A stretch of DNA of 64,000 nt from Rhodoblastus sp963748385 (lineage in GTDB: Bacteria > Pseudomonadota > Alphaproteobacteria > Rhizobiales > Beijerinckiaceae): NCBI GenBank assembly GCA_963748385.1, contig CAVVIQ010000012.1:434001-498000 (forward strand), in the 5' to 3' direction. Under the pieces are notes generated by a model. That model was not told where the DNA came from and made no database searches. It saw only the letters and a list, made by a program, of their open reading frames with translations. Below are positions 55,376 to 64,000 of this stretch, piece by piece. How positions within the stretch are numbered: the first letter of the stretch is position 1; each line of letters begins with the position of its first letter. The translations under genes were made by a program, and so were the position numbers.

Positions 55376-55724
55376 GGGCATGCGCCTCCGGTGGACAGCA
55401 GGGTGAAAGATCGGCGATCAGCGGCGCGCAAAGCTCGGGACGGCCGCCGCAGCAATCCATGATCAGAAAGGACGCCACCTCCCGGATTCGCGCGAGATTG
55501 GCGCGATAGAAGATGGACCGGCCCTGCCGCTCGCTCTCGATCAGGCCGGCATGGGCGAGAATGGCGAGATGGGCGGAAAGGGTGTTTGGCGGAACGCCGA
55601 GCCGGCGGGCAAGTTCGCCGGCGGCGACACCCTCGGGCTCGCTGGCGACGAGACGGCGGAAAACCCGCAGGCGGGTGGCCTGGGACAAAGCGGCGAAGGC
55701 GACGAGGGCGTGATATTCATCCAT
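55368..55724 (-). CDS. arsR: ArsR/SmtB-family repressor of the ars operon
   Basis: A 118-residue winged-helix repressor released from DNA by arsenite. The recognition helix region is AGELARRLGVPPNTLSAHL (about residues 36-54) and the wing is GLIESERQGRSIFY. Cysteines cluster in the C-terminal part (MDCCGGRPELC; SPCC), likely the As(III) site, unlike the helix-3 CxC site of E. coli ArsR. A palindromic operator overlaps its start codon, which gives autoregulation. Confidence 0.93.
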   Translation of the reverse strand: MDEYHALVAFAALSQATRLRVFRRLVASEPEGVAAGELARRLGVPPNTLSAHLAILAHAGLIESERQGRSIFYRANLARIREVASFLIMDCCGGRPELCAPLIADLSPCCPPEAHAHD

Positions 55725-55746
55725 ATTTCTGGAATAATGGAAATAT
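55723..55746. promoter_or_regulatory. ArsR operator candidate
   Basis: ATATTTC (55723-55729) and GAAATAT (55740-55746) are perfect 7-bp inverted arms with a 10-nt centre. The site touches the arsR start codon and is AT rich against the local GC, as expected for ArsR autoregulation. Confidence 0.65.
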
Positions 55747-55856
55747 TATGCCGGCGCAAGCGCCTTCGTTTCGGCCAAGGCGGCGCGGCGCAAACTTGAC
55801 TTCCGGGCGCCAAAGCCCGAAACCACGAGCAAACGATTTCAACTAGGGAAATGTCC

Positions 55857-56711
55857 ATGCCGCACGCGCTCGCGACCATTATCGAAGCCGCCTTCGAGGA
55901 TCGCGCCAGGATCACGCCCGACACCAGCGGCGACATCCGTCACGCCGTCGAATCCGCGCTCAATCTGCTCAATTCCGGCAAGGTCCGCGTCGCGGAAAAG
56001 ATTCCCGGCGCGACCGGCAAGGACTCCTGGAAAGTCAATCAATGGCTGAAAAAGGCCGTGCTGCTGTCCTTCCGCCTCAACCCGATGACCGTGGTGCCCG
56101 GAGGTCCAGGAACCGCGACGTGGTATGACAAGGTGCCGTCGAAATTCGAAGGCTGGGGCGCCAAGGACCATGCGGCGGGCGGCTTCCGCTCGGTTCCCGG
56201 CTGCATCGTGCGCCACTCGGCCTATATCGCGCCCGGCGTGGTGCTGCTGCCGAGCTTCGTCAATCTCGGCGCCCATGTCGACACCGCGACCATGGTCGAC
56301 ACCTGGTGCACCGTCGGCTCCTGCGCCCAGATCGGCAAGAATGTCCATCTGTCCGGCGGCGTCGGCATCGGCGGCGTGCTGGAGCCGCTCCAGGCCGGCC
56401 CGACCATCATCGAGGATAATTGTTTCATCGGCGCCCGCTCGGAAGTGGTGGAAGGCGTGGTGGTCGGCGAGGGCTCGGTGATCTCGATGGGCGTCTATAT
56501 CGGCGCCTCGACCAAGATCGTCGACCGCAAGACCGGCGAGGTCCATATGGGATATATTCCGCCCTTCTCGGTGGTGGTCTCCGGCAACCTGCCCGGCAAG
56601 CCCTTGCCCGATGGGACGCCCGGCCCCTCGACCTATTGCGCGGTCATCGTCAAGACGGTGGACGCGCAGACCCGGTCCAAGACCGCCATCAACGAGCTTT
56701 TGCGCGACTGA
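55857..56711 (+). CDS. dapD: 2,3,4,5-tetrahydropyridine-2,6-dicarboxylate N-succinyltransferase
   Basis: Succinylates tetrahydrodipicolinate with succinyl-CoA in the lysine/meso-diaminopimelate pathway. It is a left-handed beta-helix protein with hexapeptide-type repeats (SAYIAPGVVLLPSFVNLGAH; VDTWCTVGSCAQIGKNVHLSGG). ATG 55857 is preferred because AGGGA lies 8 nt upstream; ATG 55851 directly abuts that sequence. The length is 284 residues. dapE follows 6 nt later, so both steps are co-expressed. Confidence 0.95.
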   Translation: MPHALATIIEAAFEDRARITPDTSGDIRHAVESALNLLNSGKVRVAEKIPGATGKDSWKVNQWLKKAVLLSFRLNPMTVVPGGPGTATWYDKVPSKFEGWGAKDHAAGGFRSVPGCIVRHSAYIAPGVVLLPSFVNLGAHVDTATMVDTWCTVGSCAQIGKNVHLSGGVGIGGVLEPLQAGPTIIEDNCFIGARSEVVEGVVVGEGSVISMGVYIGASTKIVDRKTGEVHMGYIPPFSVVVSGNLPGKPLPDGTPGPSTYCAVIVKTVDAQTRSKTAINELLRD

Positions 56712-56717
56712 CCCGAC

Positions 56718-57879
56718 ATGGCTGAGCCCAGTCCCGGCGTCGCGCTCGCCCAGGAACTGATCCGCCGGCCCTCGGTCACCCCGGCCGACGCCGGCGCGCT
56801 CGATATTTTGCAATCGCGCCTTCTGGCCGCGGGCTTCCGCGTCCAGCGCCTGCCCTTTTCCGAACCGGGCACGCCGGACATCGACAATCTCTACGCCCGG
56901 ATCGGCGACAGCGCGCCCTTTCTGCTTTTCGCCGGCCACACCGATGTGGTGCCGCCCGGCGATCCGGCCAAATGGACACGTGACCCTTTCGCCGGCGAAA
57001 TTTCGTCGGGCGAGCTTTTTGGGCGCGGCGCCGCCGACATGAAGGGCGGCATCGCCGCTTTCGCCGCGGCGACTTTCGCCTGGCTCGCCAGGCATGGCAT
57101 GCCCAAAAAAGGCTCGATCGGCTTTCTCATCACCGGCGACGAGGAAGGCCCCGCCGTCAACGGCACGGTGAAGATGCTGCAGTGGCTCGCCGAGCACGGC
57201 GAAAAATTCGATCATTGCGTGGTCGGCGAGCCGACCAATGTCCAGGACCTTGGCGACACCATAAAAATCGGCCGGCGTGGCTCGCTCAACGGCCAGATGC
57301 TCGTCAAAGGCCGCCAGGGTCATGTCGGCTATCCCCATCGCGCCGACAACGCCGTCCCGCATCTGCTGGCGCTGTGCGCAGCGCTGAAAGAGGAAGCGCT
57401 CGATCAGGGCTCTGACTGGTTCGAGGCCTCCAATCTCGAAATCACCTCGATCGACATCGGCAACGAGGCGACCAATGTCATTCCAGGCGAGGCGCGGGTG
57501 CGGTTCAACATCCGCTTCAACGATCTCTGGACGCCCGAGACGCTGAAAGCCGAGATTCGCCGCCGGCTCGAAAGCGCGCGTCCGCCGGAAAATTTCGAAC
57601 TGAGTTTCGACCCCTGCAACGCGGTGTCCTTCGTCACCACGCCCGGCCCCTTCACCGAACTTGTGGCGCAAGGCAATTGAAGGCGAAACGGGACGCCGCC
57701 CGGAATTTTCGACCTCTGGCGGCACCTCGGACGCCCGTTTCATCGCCCATTATGGCCCGGTGGTGGAATTCGGCCTGGTCGGCAAGACCATGCACCAGAT
57801 CGACGAGCGGGTTCCCGTCTCCGACATCGAGGGATTGACGCGAATTTACGGGCGCATCCTCGAAGCTTATTTCGCCTGA
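56718..57879 (+). pseudogene. dapE: Succinyl-diaminopimelate desuccinylase, frameshifted
   Basis: DapE removes succinate from N-succinyl-LL-diaminopimelate. The first frame runs to a TGA at 57678-57680 and includes the zinc-site motifs FAGHTDVVPPGD (about residues 74-85), GRGAADMKGGIAAF and TGDEEGPAVNGT. The C-terminal STSGGTSDARFIAHYGPVVE and HQIDERV, with the last zinc ligand His, lie in the +1 frame up to 57879. Removing one A of CAAGG (57670/57671) restores LVAQAIEGETGRRP and a 386-residue protein. The gene is normally essential, so a sequence error is as likely as real inactivation. Confidence 0.85.
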
Positions 57880-58943
57880 GCTTCCCCCTGTCGCAAAACC
57901 GGCTCCAACCCGCGCGCCGCTTCGACGGCTTCACGCCAGATCGTCTCGATCAAGTCGCCCGCGTCGATCTCGCGCGCGAGGCTCGCCGTTTCGCCTGACC
58001 AGAGCGGCGAAAAATCGCCGCTGCCGCGCGATTCCGCCGCCGCGCGCAAAGGCGCCAGGGCGGCGGAGGCCATCGGGAAAGCCGGCGCCGCCGGGTTGCG
58101 CGGTCCCAGAACCTCGATCACACGATTGACCAGACCGCGCGCCGGCCGGCCGGAAAAGAGCGTGGTCAGCCGCGTTGCGTCGTCCCGCGCTTCTCGCAAA
58201 GCCTTGCGATGGATGTCCGAAATCGTCGCCTGGGGCGTCATCAGGAAAGCGGTGCCGATCTGCGCGGCGCAGGCGCCCAGGGCGAAAGCGGCGGCGACGC
58301 CCCGTCCATTGGCGATTCCGCCCGCCGCGATCACCGGAATTTTGACCGCCGCGACCACTTGCGGCAGCAGCGCGAACAGCCCTGGCTGGGCTTCCACATC
58401 CTCGGTCAGGAACATGCCGCGATGGCCGCCCGCCTCGCACCCCTGGGCGATGACCGCGTCGACCCCATGCTGTTCCAGCCAGCGCGCCTCGGCGACCGAA
58501 GTCGCGGAGCTCCAGATTTGCGCGCCGGCCTGTCGCACCCGCTCCAGCAAATCGTCCGAAGGCAGGCCGAAATGGAAGCTCACCACGGGTGGCCGGAGTT
58601 CCTCGATCAAGGCGCAGAATTCGTCATCGAACGGCTTTCGTTGCGCGGCCGGCGCCTGCGCCGCTGGATCGATCCCGAATTCGGCATAAAAGGGGGCCAG
58701 CAGATCGCGCCAGCGGGCCAGGGCGTCGGGGTCGGGCCGCGGCGCGACATGGGTGAAGAAATTCACATTGAAGGGCGCGGAGGTCGCGGCGCGGACCGCG
58801 TTGATTTGCGTGCGCGCCTGATCGGGGCTGAGCATGGCGCACGGCAAGGAGCCGAGACCGCCCGCCTTGCAGACCGCAATCGCCAAACGCGCGTCGTGAG
58901 CGCCGGCCATCGGCGCCTGAATGAGAGGCAGACGCGACAACAT
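57867..58943 (-). CDS. Nitronate monooxygenase family flavoprotein
   Basis: A 358-residue FMN-dependent TIM-barrel enzyme related to 2-nitropropane dioxygenase. It has APMAGAHDARLAIAVCKAGGLGSLP at the start, AQGCEAGGHRGMF (about residues 182-194) with the catalytic-type His, and VIAAGGIANGRGVAAA (about 223-238) for phosphate binding. The start at 58943 (MLSRLPLIQAP) gives the family N-terminus. It lies 2 nt after an SDR gene and overlaps the dapE tail by 13 bp. Confidence 0.92.
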   Translation of the reverse strand: MLSRLPLIQAPMAGAHDARLAIAVCKAGGLGSLPCAMLSPDQARTQINAVRAATSAPFNVNFFTHVAPRPDPDALARWRDLLAPFYAEFGIDPAAQAPAAQRKPFDDEFCALIEELRPPVVSFHFGLPSDDLLERVRQAGAQIWSSATSVAEARWLEQHGVDAVIAQGCEAGGHRGMFLTEDVEAQPGLFALLPQVVAAVKIPVIAAGGIANGRGVAAAFALGACAAQIGTAFLMTPQATISDIHRKALREARDDATRLTTLFSGRPARGLVNRVIEVLGPRNPAAPAFPMASAALAPLRAAAESRGSGDFSPLWSGETASLAREIDAGDLIETIWREAVEAARGLEPVLRQGEAQAK

Positions 58944-58945
58944 GG

Positions 58946-59689
58946 TCAATGCGCCCGCATGTCGTTGAATTGCTCGACAAAAGCCCATTCGTTGGGCCCC
59001 GGATTGTCGCGCAGCCGCCGCACGCGATCGACCAGGATCTCGTCGGCGCCGGTTGAAAATTTCGCCATCGTCTCCTCGAGGAAGTCGTCGAGCTTCATGG
59101 CGCCCGGTTCGTCGCGCGAGCCCATCAGATCGGTCTGGACCCAGGGAGGCGCGATCTCCAGCACCCGTACCGAAGTCCCCTTGAGGCGAACCCGCAGCGA
59201 CATCGTCCAGGAATGGAGCGCTGCCTTGGTCGCCGAATAGACCGCCGAATGGGCAAGCGGGGTGAAAGCCAGCCCGGACGTGACATTGACCACGGCGGCC
59301 TCTGGCCTGGTCTTCAGATATTCGATCAGAGCCGAGGTCATGCGCATCGGCCCGAGCAGATTGGTCTCGACCGTCGCAACCGTCTTCTGGTCGTCCATGA
59401 CCGAGCCGGTCTTGTCGCCCGACATGATCCCCGCATTGTTGACCAGGACATTGAGGTCCGGATGATGTTTCACCAGCCAGCCCGCGACGCGCTCGATGCT
59501 GGCGGGATCGCGCATGTCGATCTCGTGAGTGTCCATGCCGGGACAGGCCTCCGCCGTCTCCATCAAAGGCGCCTGGCGCCGCCCGGCGATGATCACCTTG
59601 TTGCCCAGGGCGTGAAAAGCCTTGGCGAGTCCCTGGCCTATCCCCGTGCCGCCGCCGGTGATGAAGATGGTGTTGCCGGTCATTTTCAT
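58946..59689 (-). CDS. SDR family oxidoreductase, DltE-like
   Basis: A 247-residue short-chain dehydrogenase. The motifs are TGGGTGIG (residues 11-18), NNAG (about 87-90), the catalytic Ser in NVTSGLAF, and YSATK (about 151-155). It resembles the DltE-like classical SDRs. Substrate unknown. It forms a tight pair with the nitronate monooxygenase gene (2-nt gap). Confidence 0.9.
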   Translation of the reverse strand: MKMTGNTIFITGGGTGIGQGLAKAFHALGNKVIIAGRRQAPLMETAEACPGMDTHEIDMRDPASIERVAGWLVKHHPDLNVLVNNAGIMSGDKTGSVMDDQKTVATVETNLLGPMRMTSALIEYLKTRPEAAVVNVTSGLAFTPLAHSAVYSATKAALHSWTMSLRVRLKGTSVRVLEIAPPWVQTDLMGSRDEPGAMKLDDFLEETMAKFSTGADEILVDRVRRLRDNPGPNEWAFVEQFNDMRAH

Positions 59690-59805
59690 GGAGCCTCTCC
59701 CGCTTCGTCCTGACAGATCGATCCTATGGCGGACGCTTGCAAGTTCACACGTTCCACATTAGGCCAAAAGCATGAGACGATAACGAAAAGACTGAGGAGC
59801 GCGCC

Positions 59806-60516
59806 TTGGAAAATTCCCTCATCGAATTGCTGAAAAGGCAGGCCGCCGAACGCGCCGCCTCACTGGTGCGCTCCGGCATGAAACTCGGGCTGGGCACCGG
59901 CTCGACCGCCGCCCATTTCGTCGATTGCATCGGCGAAAAGGCGCGCGACGGGCTCGACGTGATCTGCGTGCCAACCTCCGAGCGCACACGCATCCAGGCC
60001 GAGGGCTGGAACTTGCGCCTTTCGACGCTCGACGAGACGCCTGAACTCGACCTGACCGTGGACGGCGCCGACGAATTCGATGCAAAGCTTCGCCTCGTCA
60101 AAGGCGGCGGCGGCGCCTTGTTGCGCGAAAAAATCGTCGCGGCGGCCTCGAAGCGCATGGTGGTCATCACCGACGCCAGCAAGGAAGTCGCCATCCTCGG
60201 CCGCTTCAAACTGCCGGTCGAGGTCGATCTGTTCGGCCTGAGGGCGACGCGCATCCATATCGAAAGGGCGGCGCTCGCCTGCGGCTGCTCGGGTCCCATC
60301 GTCCAGCGCAGGGCCGGCGACAAGCCCTATCTGACCGACGGCGGCCATGCGATCTTCGATTGCGACTTCGGAATCATTCCCGACGCGGACGCGCTCGCCG
60401 CGGCGCTCAACGCCATTCCCGGCGTGGTCGAACACGGCCTGTTCATCGGCATGGCCAACGCGGTGATCGTCGCCGACAAGGCGGGCGTTCGCGTCGTCGG
60501 CAAGCTGGAAAGCTGA
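59806..60516 (+). CDS. rpiA: Ribose-5-phosphate isomerase A
   Basis: Interconverts ribose 5-phosphate and ribulose 5-phosphate. The motifs GLGTGSTAAHFV (about residues 28-39), DGADEFD (about 86-92) with the catalytic Asp pair, and KGGGGALLREK (about 97-107) with the catalytic Glu and Lys are intact. The start is TTG at 59806 with GAGGAG upstream. The length, 236 residues, is normal. gor follows after 21 nt. Confidence 0.96.
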   Translation: MENSLIELLKRQAAERAASLVRSGMKLGLGTGSTAAHFVDCIGEKARDGLDVICVPTSERTRIQAEGWNLRLSTLDETPELDLTVDGADEFDAKLRLVKGGGGALLREKIVAAASKRMVVITDASKEVAILGRFKLPVEVDLFGLRATRIHIERAALACGCSGPIVQRRAGDKPYLTDGGHAIFDCDFGIIPDADALAAALNAIPGVVEHGLFIGMANAVIVADKAGVRVVGKLES

Positions 60517-60537
60517 CTTGATCGGGAGCGCGGGGCG

Positions 60538-61926
60538 ATGAGCGAATTCGAGACCGATCTCTTCGTCATCGGCGCCGGCTCGGGAGGGGTGCGCGCCGCA
60601 CGCATCGCGTCGGGTTACGGCGCGAAAGTCATGATCGCCGAGGAATTCCGCATCGGCGGGACCTGCGTGATCCGCGGCTGCGTGCCGAAAAAGCTTTATG
60701 TCTACGCCTCGCGCTTCGCCGACGATTTCGCCGACGCCCAGGCCTTCGGCTGGCGCCTCGCGCACAAGCCGGAATTCGACTGGCCAAAGCTCGTCGCCGC
60801 CAAGGAAGGCGAAATTTCCCGCCTGTCGCGCATCTACGAGGCCAATCTCCTGAAAGCCGGCGTCGATATTTTCCAGGAGCGCGCTGAAATTCTCGGCCCG
60901 CACGAGGCGCGGCTGATGCAATCCGGCCGCGTGGTCACGGCGCGGCATATTCTGGTCGCCACCGGCGCCGCCCCGCAAATGCTGCCCGCCATTCCTGGCG
61001 TCGAACATGCGATCAGCTCGAACGAGATTTTCGACCTGCCGGAATTCCCCAAAAGACTCGCGGTGGTCGGCGGCGGCTATATCGCGGTGGAATTCGCCAG
61101 CATTTTCGCCCGGCTCGGCGCCCATGTGACCCTGTTGTTCCGCGCCGACAACGTATTACGGGGCTTTGACGAGACGCTGCGCCGGGGACTGCGCGACGCC
61201 TTGGCCGAGGCCGAGGTGGATCAGCGCTTCGGGGTGCTGCCGACCTCGATCACGAAAACCGAGCACGGTTTCGAACTGACGCTCTCGGATCATTCCAGCC
61301 TTCATGTCGACCAGGTTCTGATCGCCACCGGACGCGCGCCCCACACCGGAGGGCTCGGGCTCGAAAAGGCCGGGGTCGAGATGGACGGGATCGGCGCGAT
61401 CAAGGTCGATGCGCGCAACGCCACCAATATTCCCTCGATCCATGCGGTCGGCGACGTCACCAATCGGGTCAATCTGACGCCGGTCGCGATCCGCGAAGGC
61501 CATCTCCTGGCCGACCGCCTGTTCGGCGGCGCCGACCGGCAAGTCGATTACGATCTCATTCCCACGGCCGTCTTTTCCACGCCGGAGATCGGCACGGTCG
61601 GCATGACCGAGGCCGAGGCGCGCCAGACCCACGATTGCGTCGACATCTACCAGACCTCGTTCCGCCCGATGAAGGCGACGCTTTCCGGCGGCCCTGAAAA
61701 GGTGATCATGAAGATCGTGGTCTGCGGCGAGAGCGATCACGTCCTCGGCGTCCACATTCTCGGCGAGGGCGCCGGAGAAATGGCGCAACTGCTCGCGATC
61801 TCCCTGCGTCTTGGCGCAACCAAATCGGATTTCGACGCCACCATGGCGCTGCATCCTTCCGCCGCCGAGGAGCTGGTCACGCTCCGCACCCGGACGGCGC
61901 GGCACGCGCGCGACGAGGAACGATAA
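60538..61926 (+). CDS. gor: Glutathione-disulfide reductase
   Basis: An FAD/NADPH flavoenzyme that keeps glutathione reduced. FAD motif VIGAGSGGVRAARIA (residues 10-24), redox disulfide GGTCVIRGCVPKK (about 41-53; CxxxxC), NADPH motif VVGGGYIAVEFASI (about 178-191), and the C-terminal His-Glu pair in LHPSAAEELVTLR are present. Length 462. The SRAP gene begins at the very next base after its stop. Confidence 0.96.
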   Translation: MSEFETDLFVIGAGSGGVRAARIASGYGAKVMIAEEFRIGGTCVIRGCVPKKLYVYASRFADDFADAQAFGWRLAHKPEFDWPKLVAAKEGEISRLSRIYEANLLKAGVDIFQERAEILGPHEARLMQSGRVVTARHILVATGAAPQMLPAIPGVEHAISSNEIFDLPEFPKRLAVVGGGYIAVEFASIFARLGAHVTLLFRADNVLRGFDETLRRGLRDALAEAEVDQRFGVLPTSITKTEHGFELTLSDHSSLHVDQVLIATGRAPHTGGLGLEKAGVEMDGIGAIKVDARNATNIPSIHAVGDVTNRVNLTPVAIREGHLLADRLFGGADRQVDYDLIPTAVFSTPEIGTVGMTEAEARQTHDCVDIYQTSFRPMKATLSGGPEKVIMKIVVCGESDHVLGVHILGEGAGEMAQLLAISLRLGATKSDFDATMALHPSAAEELVTLRTRTARHARDEER

Positions 61927-62589
61927 ATGTGCGGACGGTTCGCGATCACCTCGCCGCCCGAAGCCGTCCGCGCTTTTTTCCGTTATGTCGAACAGCCTAA
62001 TTTTCCGCCGCGCTACAATATTGCGCCGACAAAGCCCATTCCGATCGTGACTATGGCGCGCGAGGCGCGCCATTTCCGGCTGGCGCGCTGGGGTTTTTTG
62101 CCCGGCTTCGTCAAGGACCCGAAAAACTTCCCGCTGATCATCAACGCCCGCGCCGAAACGCTCGCGCAAAAACCGAGCTTTCGCGCCGCGCTGCGCCGCC
62201 GGCGCTGCCTGATCCCGGCCGACGCCTGGTATGAATGGCGCGCCGACGGCAAGGGCCGAAAAACGCCTTTCCTGCTGCGGCGGCGCGGCGCCGGCCTGAT
62301 GGGCTTCGCCGGCCTTTGGGAGACCTTTGCCGACCCCTCGGGCGGCGAGATCGACACCGCCTGCATGGTCACCACCAACGCCAATGGCGCGACAGTCGCC
62401 GTTCACGACCGCATGCCGGCGCTGATCGAGCCCGAACACTACGACGCCTGGCTCGACCCCGACGAGACGCGTCCCGCGCCGCTCCATCTGCTGCGCCCCG
62501 CCGACGACGAGCAAATCGAATTTTTCGCGATCTCGCCGCTGGTCAATCGCACCGCCAATGACGGGCCGGAGATTCAAAAACCGGCTTAG
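61927..62589 (+). CDS. SOS response-associated peptidase (SRAP, YedK/HMCES family)
   Basis: Binds abasic sites in single-stranded DNA through a covalent link to its N-terminal Cys. After Met removal the sequence is CGRF, with the supporting residues in NARAET (about 73-78), WYEWR (Glu103) and HDRMPALI (His160), the standard catalytic set. Length 220. It is immediately downstream of gor on the same strand, with no gap. Confidence 0.95.
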   Translation: MCGRFAITSPPEAVRAFFRYVEQPNFPPRYNIAPTKPIPIVTMAREARHFRLARWGFLPGFVKDPKNFPLIINARAETLAQKPSFRAALRRRRCLIPADAWYEWRADGKGRKTPFLLRRRGAGLMGFAGLWETFADPSGGEIDTACMVTTNANGATVAVHDRMPALIEPEHYDAWLDPDETRPAPLHLLRPADDEQIEFFAISPLVNRTANDGPEIQKPA

Positions 62590-63494
62590 ATCGTCAAGGC
62601 GCCTTCGCCGATCCTGACGCAGGCGCCGCCGATCCGCGTTTCGACCAGAACGCCGCCGGCGATGCGCAAGGTCAGACCGATATGGCTCGGGCGGCCAATG
62701 GCGAAACCCTGCTCGATGACGATCTCATGCTCGCCGTTTTCCGGCTGCTCGAAATGAGCGGCCACCGCCGCGAAGGCGGCCGCCGCCGATCCCGTCGCCG
62801 GGTCTTCGCGCGCGCCCAAAGCGGGAACGAAGACCCTCGCCTGAACATGATGGGCCGGGTCGGCGGTTTCGCGCGCATAGACAAAGACGCCCGCGGCTTC
62901 GCGCCCGAAGGCGGCGGAAAAACGCGAGAAATCCGGAATCAATCGATTGAGCGCTGACAGCCCATTGACCGGAGCGAAGGCGAAAGGCAGTCCCGCCGAG
63001 GCGATCGCCGGCTGATGATTGTCGAAGCCGACTTCGCCTTCGCCCAGCCCAAGCGCCGTGGCGATTTCGACGCGATCCGAAAGGACGCCGCCGAACGCCG
63101 GCGGCTGCGGCGGCGCGAAACTGCCGCGCAGCACATTCCGGAATCGCGAAACCTCGCAAACCACCGCCCCGGCCTGTTCCTCCAGCACGATCTGCAAAGG
63201 CTGGCGGCCGATCATGTCCGGCGCGCGCAACGAGGCGATCAGGCAGGCGGCGCCGATTGTCGGATGGCCGGCGAAGGGCAGCTCGATGGTCGGAGTGAAA
63301 ATCCGCAAACGCGCGGTATGGACCTGGTCGCGCGGCGCCAGGACAAAGGCCGTCTCCGACAGGTTGAACTCGCGGGCGATGGCCTGCATCTGCTCGGGTC
63401 TCAGGCCTTCGGCGTCGGGGATGACCGCCAGCGGATTGCCTGCGAAAGGCCGCTCCGCGAAAACATCGAGCAGGTGGTAGGCGAGGCGGATCAC
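62586..63494 (-). CDS. PhzF family isomerase
   Basis: A 302-residue protein of the PhzF/diaminopimelate-epimerase-fold family. The N-terminal VFAERPFAGNPLAVIPDA is the family signature, the catalytic-type Glu lies in NLSETAFVL (about residues 44-52), and GHPTIGAACLI and EDPATGSAAAAF (phosphate/carboxylate-binding) follow. Substrate unknown; it need not be phenazine-related. It overlaps the pssA stop by 4 bp, so it is co-transcribed with pssA. Confidence 0.92.
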   Translation of the reverse strand: MIRLAYHLLDVFAERPFAGNPLAVIPDAEGLRPEQMQAIAREFNLSETAFVLAPRDQVHTARLRIFTPTIELPFAGHPTIGAACLIASLRAPDMIGRQPLQIVLEEQAGAVVCEVSRFRNVLRGSFAPPQPPAFGGVLSDRVEIATALGLGEGEVGFDNHQPAIASAGLPFAFAPVNGLSALNRLIPDFSRFSAAFGREAAGVFVYARETADPAHHVQARVFVPALGAREDPATGSAAAAFAAVAAHFEQPENGEHEIVIEQGFAIGRPSHIGLTLRIAGGVLVETRIGGACVRIGEGALTI

Positions 63495-64000
63495 GCCTTG
63501 TCCGCTTCCGGCGGCGGCGCGGCGGCGTCCTGTTCCGCAAGGCGGCGATAAGCCCGCACCGAAAAGGGGATCAGAGCGAGATAGGCGAGGCTCACCACGA
63601 TCAGCATTTCCAGCGGGAACGAGGCGAGCAGGACGAGGATGGCGGCGACGGCGAACAGCACGAGGATGAAAAATTCGCGCGGAACGCGGCCGATGTGCTT
63701 GCCCGAATAATGCGGAATGCGGCTGACCATCAGGCCGGCGACGAAGACGACATAGGCGGCCACCGCAAAAGTCTGCCAGCGCGAATCCGGCAGGTTGAAG
63801 GACATTTGCAAATAGAGCGGCAGCATCACGACAATGGCCCCGGCGGGCGCCGGCATGCCGGTGAAGAACCGCGCCGACCAGGCCGGCTTGTTCGGGTCGT
63901 CGATCATCACGTTGAAGCGCGCCAGACGCAAAGCCGCGGCGATGGCGAAGATCAGCACCGCCGTCCAGCCCACGGTCTTCAACGTGTGCAGCGACCAGAA
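63491..64000 (-). CDS. pssA: CDP-diacylglycerol-serine O-phosphatidyltransferase, C-terminal part
   Basis: The last 169 residues of phosphatidylserine synthase (PssA, CDP-alcohol phosphotransferase type), which makes phosphatidylserine for phosphatidylethanolamine synthesis. The gene continues past the window end. Visible are ALRLARFNV, the FTGMPAPAGA segment and several membrane helices. The CDP-alcohol motif itself lies off the window. psd is expected beyond it. Confidence 0.85.
   Translation of the reverse strand, partial: FWSLHTLKTVGWTAVLIFAIAAALRLARFNVMIDDPNKPAWSARFFTGMPAPAGAIVVMLPLYLQMSFNLPDSRWQTFAVAAYVVFVAGLMVSRIPHYSGKHIGRVPREFFILVLFAVAAILVLLASFPLEMLIVVSLAYLALIPFSVRAYRRLAEQDAAAPPPEADKA

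Noticed and set aside
55839..57743. A 634-codon open frame antisense to dapD and dapE
   Set aside because: Shadow frame. It also crosses the dapE frameshift without any protein-like sequence, so it does not offer an alternative reading.

Overview
This window is a continuous piece of high-GC alphaproteobacterial chromosome. It carries no insertion sequence, phage gene, integrase, CRISPR array, rRNA or recognisable tRNA. The gene content points to the Hyphomicrobiales (Rhizobiales), probably near the Beijerinckiaceae/Methylocystaceae. The pointers are homospermidine synthase with a fold-III ornithine decarboxylase, Rhizobiales-type small families (DUF2093, DUF4170, DUF6101, DUF992), carB close to greA, a kdo transferase-lpxK block, and a PPi-dependent phosphofructokinase. 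That placement is inference from families, not from a marker gene.

Layout. 1-9.5 kb: the end of an acrylyl-CoA-reductase-like gene, a LysR regulator, threonylcarbamoyl-AMP synthase, an enoyl-CoA hydratase/SDR pair flanked by palindromes, thrB-rnhA, ubiA, and a cysQ-like phosphatase. 9.7-12.4 kb: waaA and lpxK for lipid A-Kdo assembly. 12.6-17.8 kb: PPi-PFK followed by four glycan genes joined by stop/start overlaps. The chain is broken once by a palindromic repeat, just where the next gene lacks a normal start codon. 17.8-28.9 kb: xseA, lepA, small secreted proteins, greA, a DUF1304 gene, carB, a cytochrome c, GtrA and TspO. 28.9-35 kb: a methyltransferase, a CcdA/thioredoxin pair, dctA, a CBS-domain protein, and a NicO/DUF1007 metal transporter pair. 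35.3-40.4 kb: the polyamine cluster (ornithine decarboxylase to homospermidine synthase), with a leader of about 470 nt that fits the speF leader family. 40.4-48.9 kb: opgG, cdd, an RND pump with its adaptor, a small protein sharing an unnamed domain with the CBS protein, and a decayed TAXI-type binding protein. 49-52.5 kb: a TorF-like porin and the glnK-amtB operon behind a sigma-54 promoter. 52.6-55.8 kb: a methyltransferase and an arsR-arsC-acr3 operon. 55.8-64 kb: dapD, a frameshifted dapE, nitronate monooxygenase, an SDR, rpiA, gor, an SRAP protein, a PhzF-like protein and the 3' part of pssA.

Most genes are ordinary housekeeping genes. The points that stand out are the frameshift in the normally essential dapE; the ATT start candidate next to a repeat; a 103-bp inverted-repeat element whose edge supplies the tsaC stop codon; a 40-nt copy of internal lepA sequence just upstream of lepA; an uncharacterised domain present twice; an intrinsic terminator in the carB leader; and the structured ornithine decarboxylase leader. 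I did not find a convincing new multi-gene defence or mobile system.
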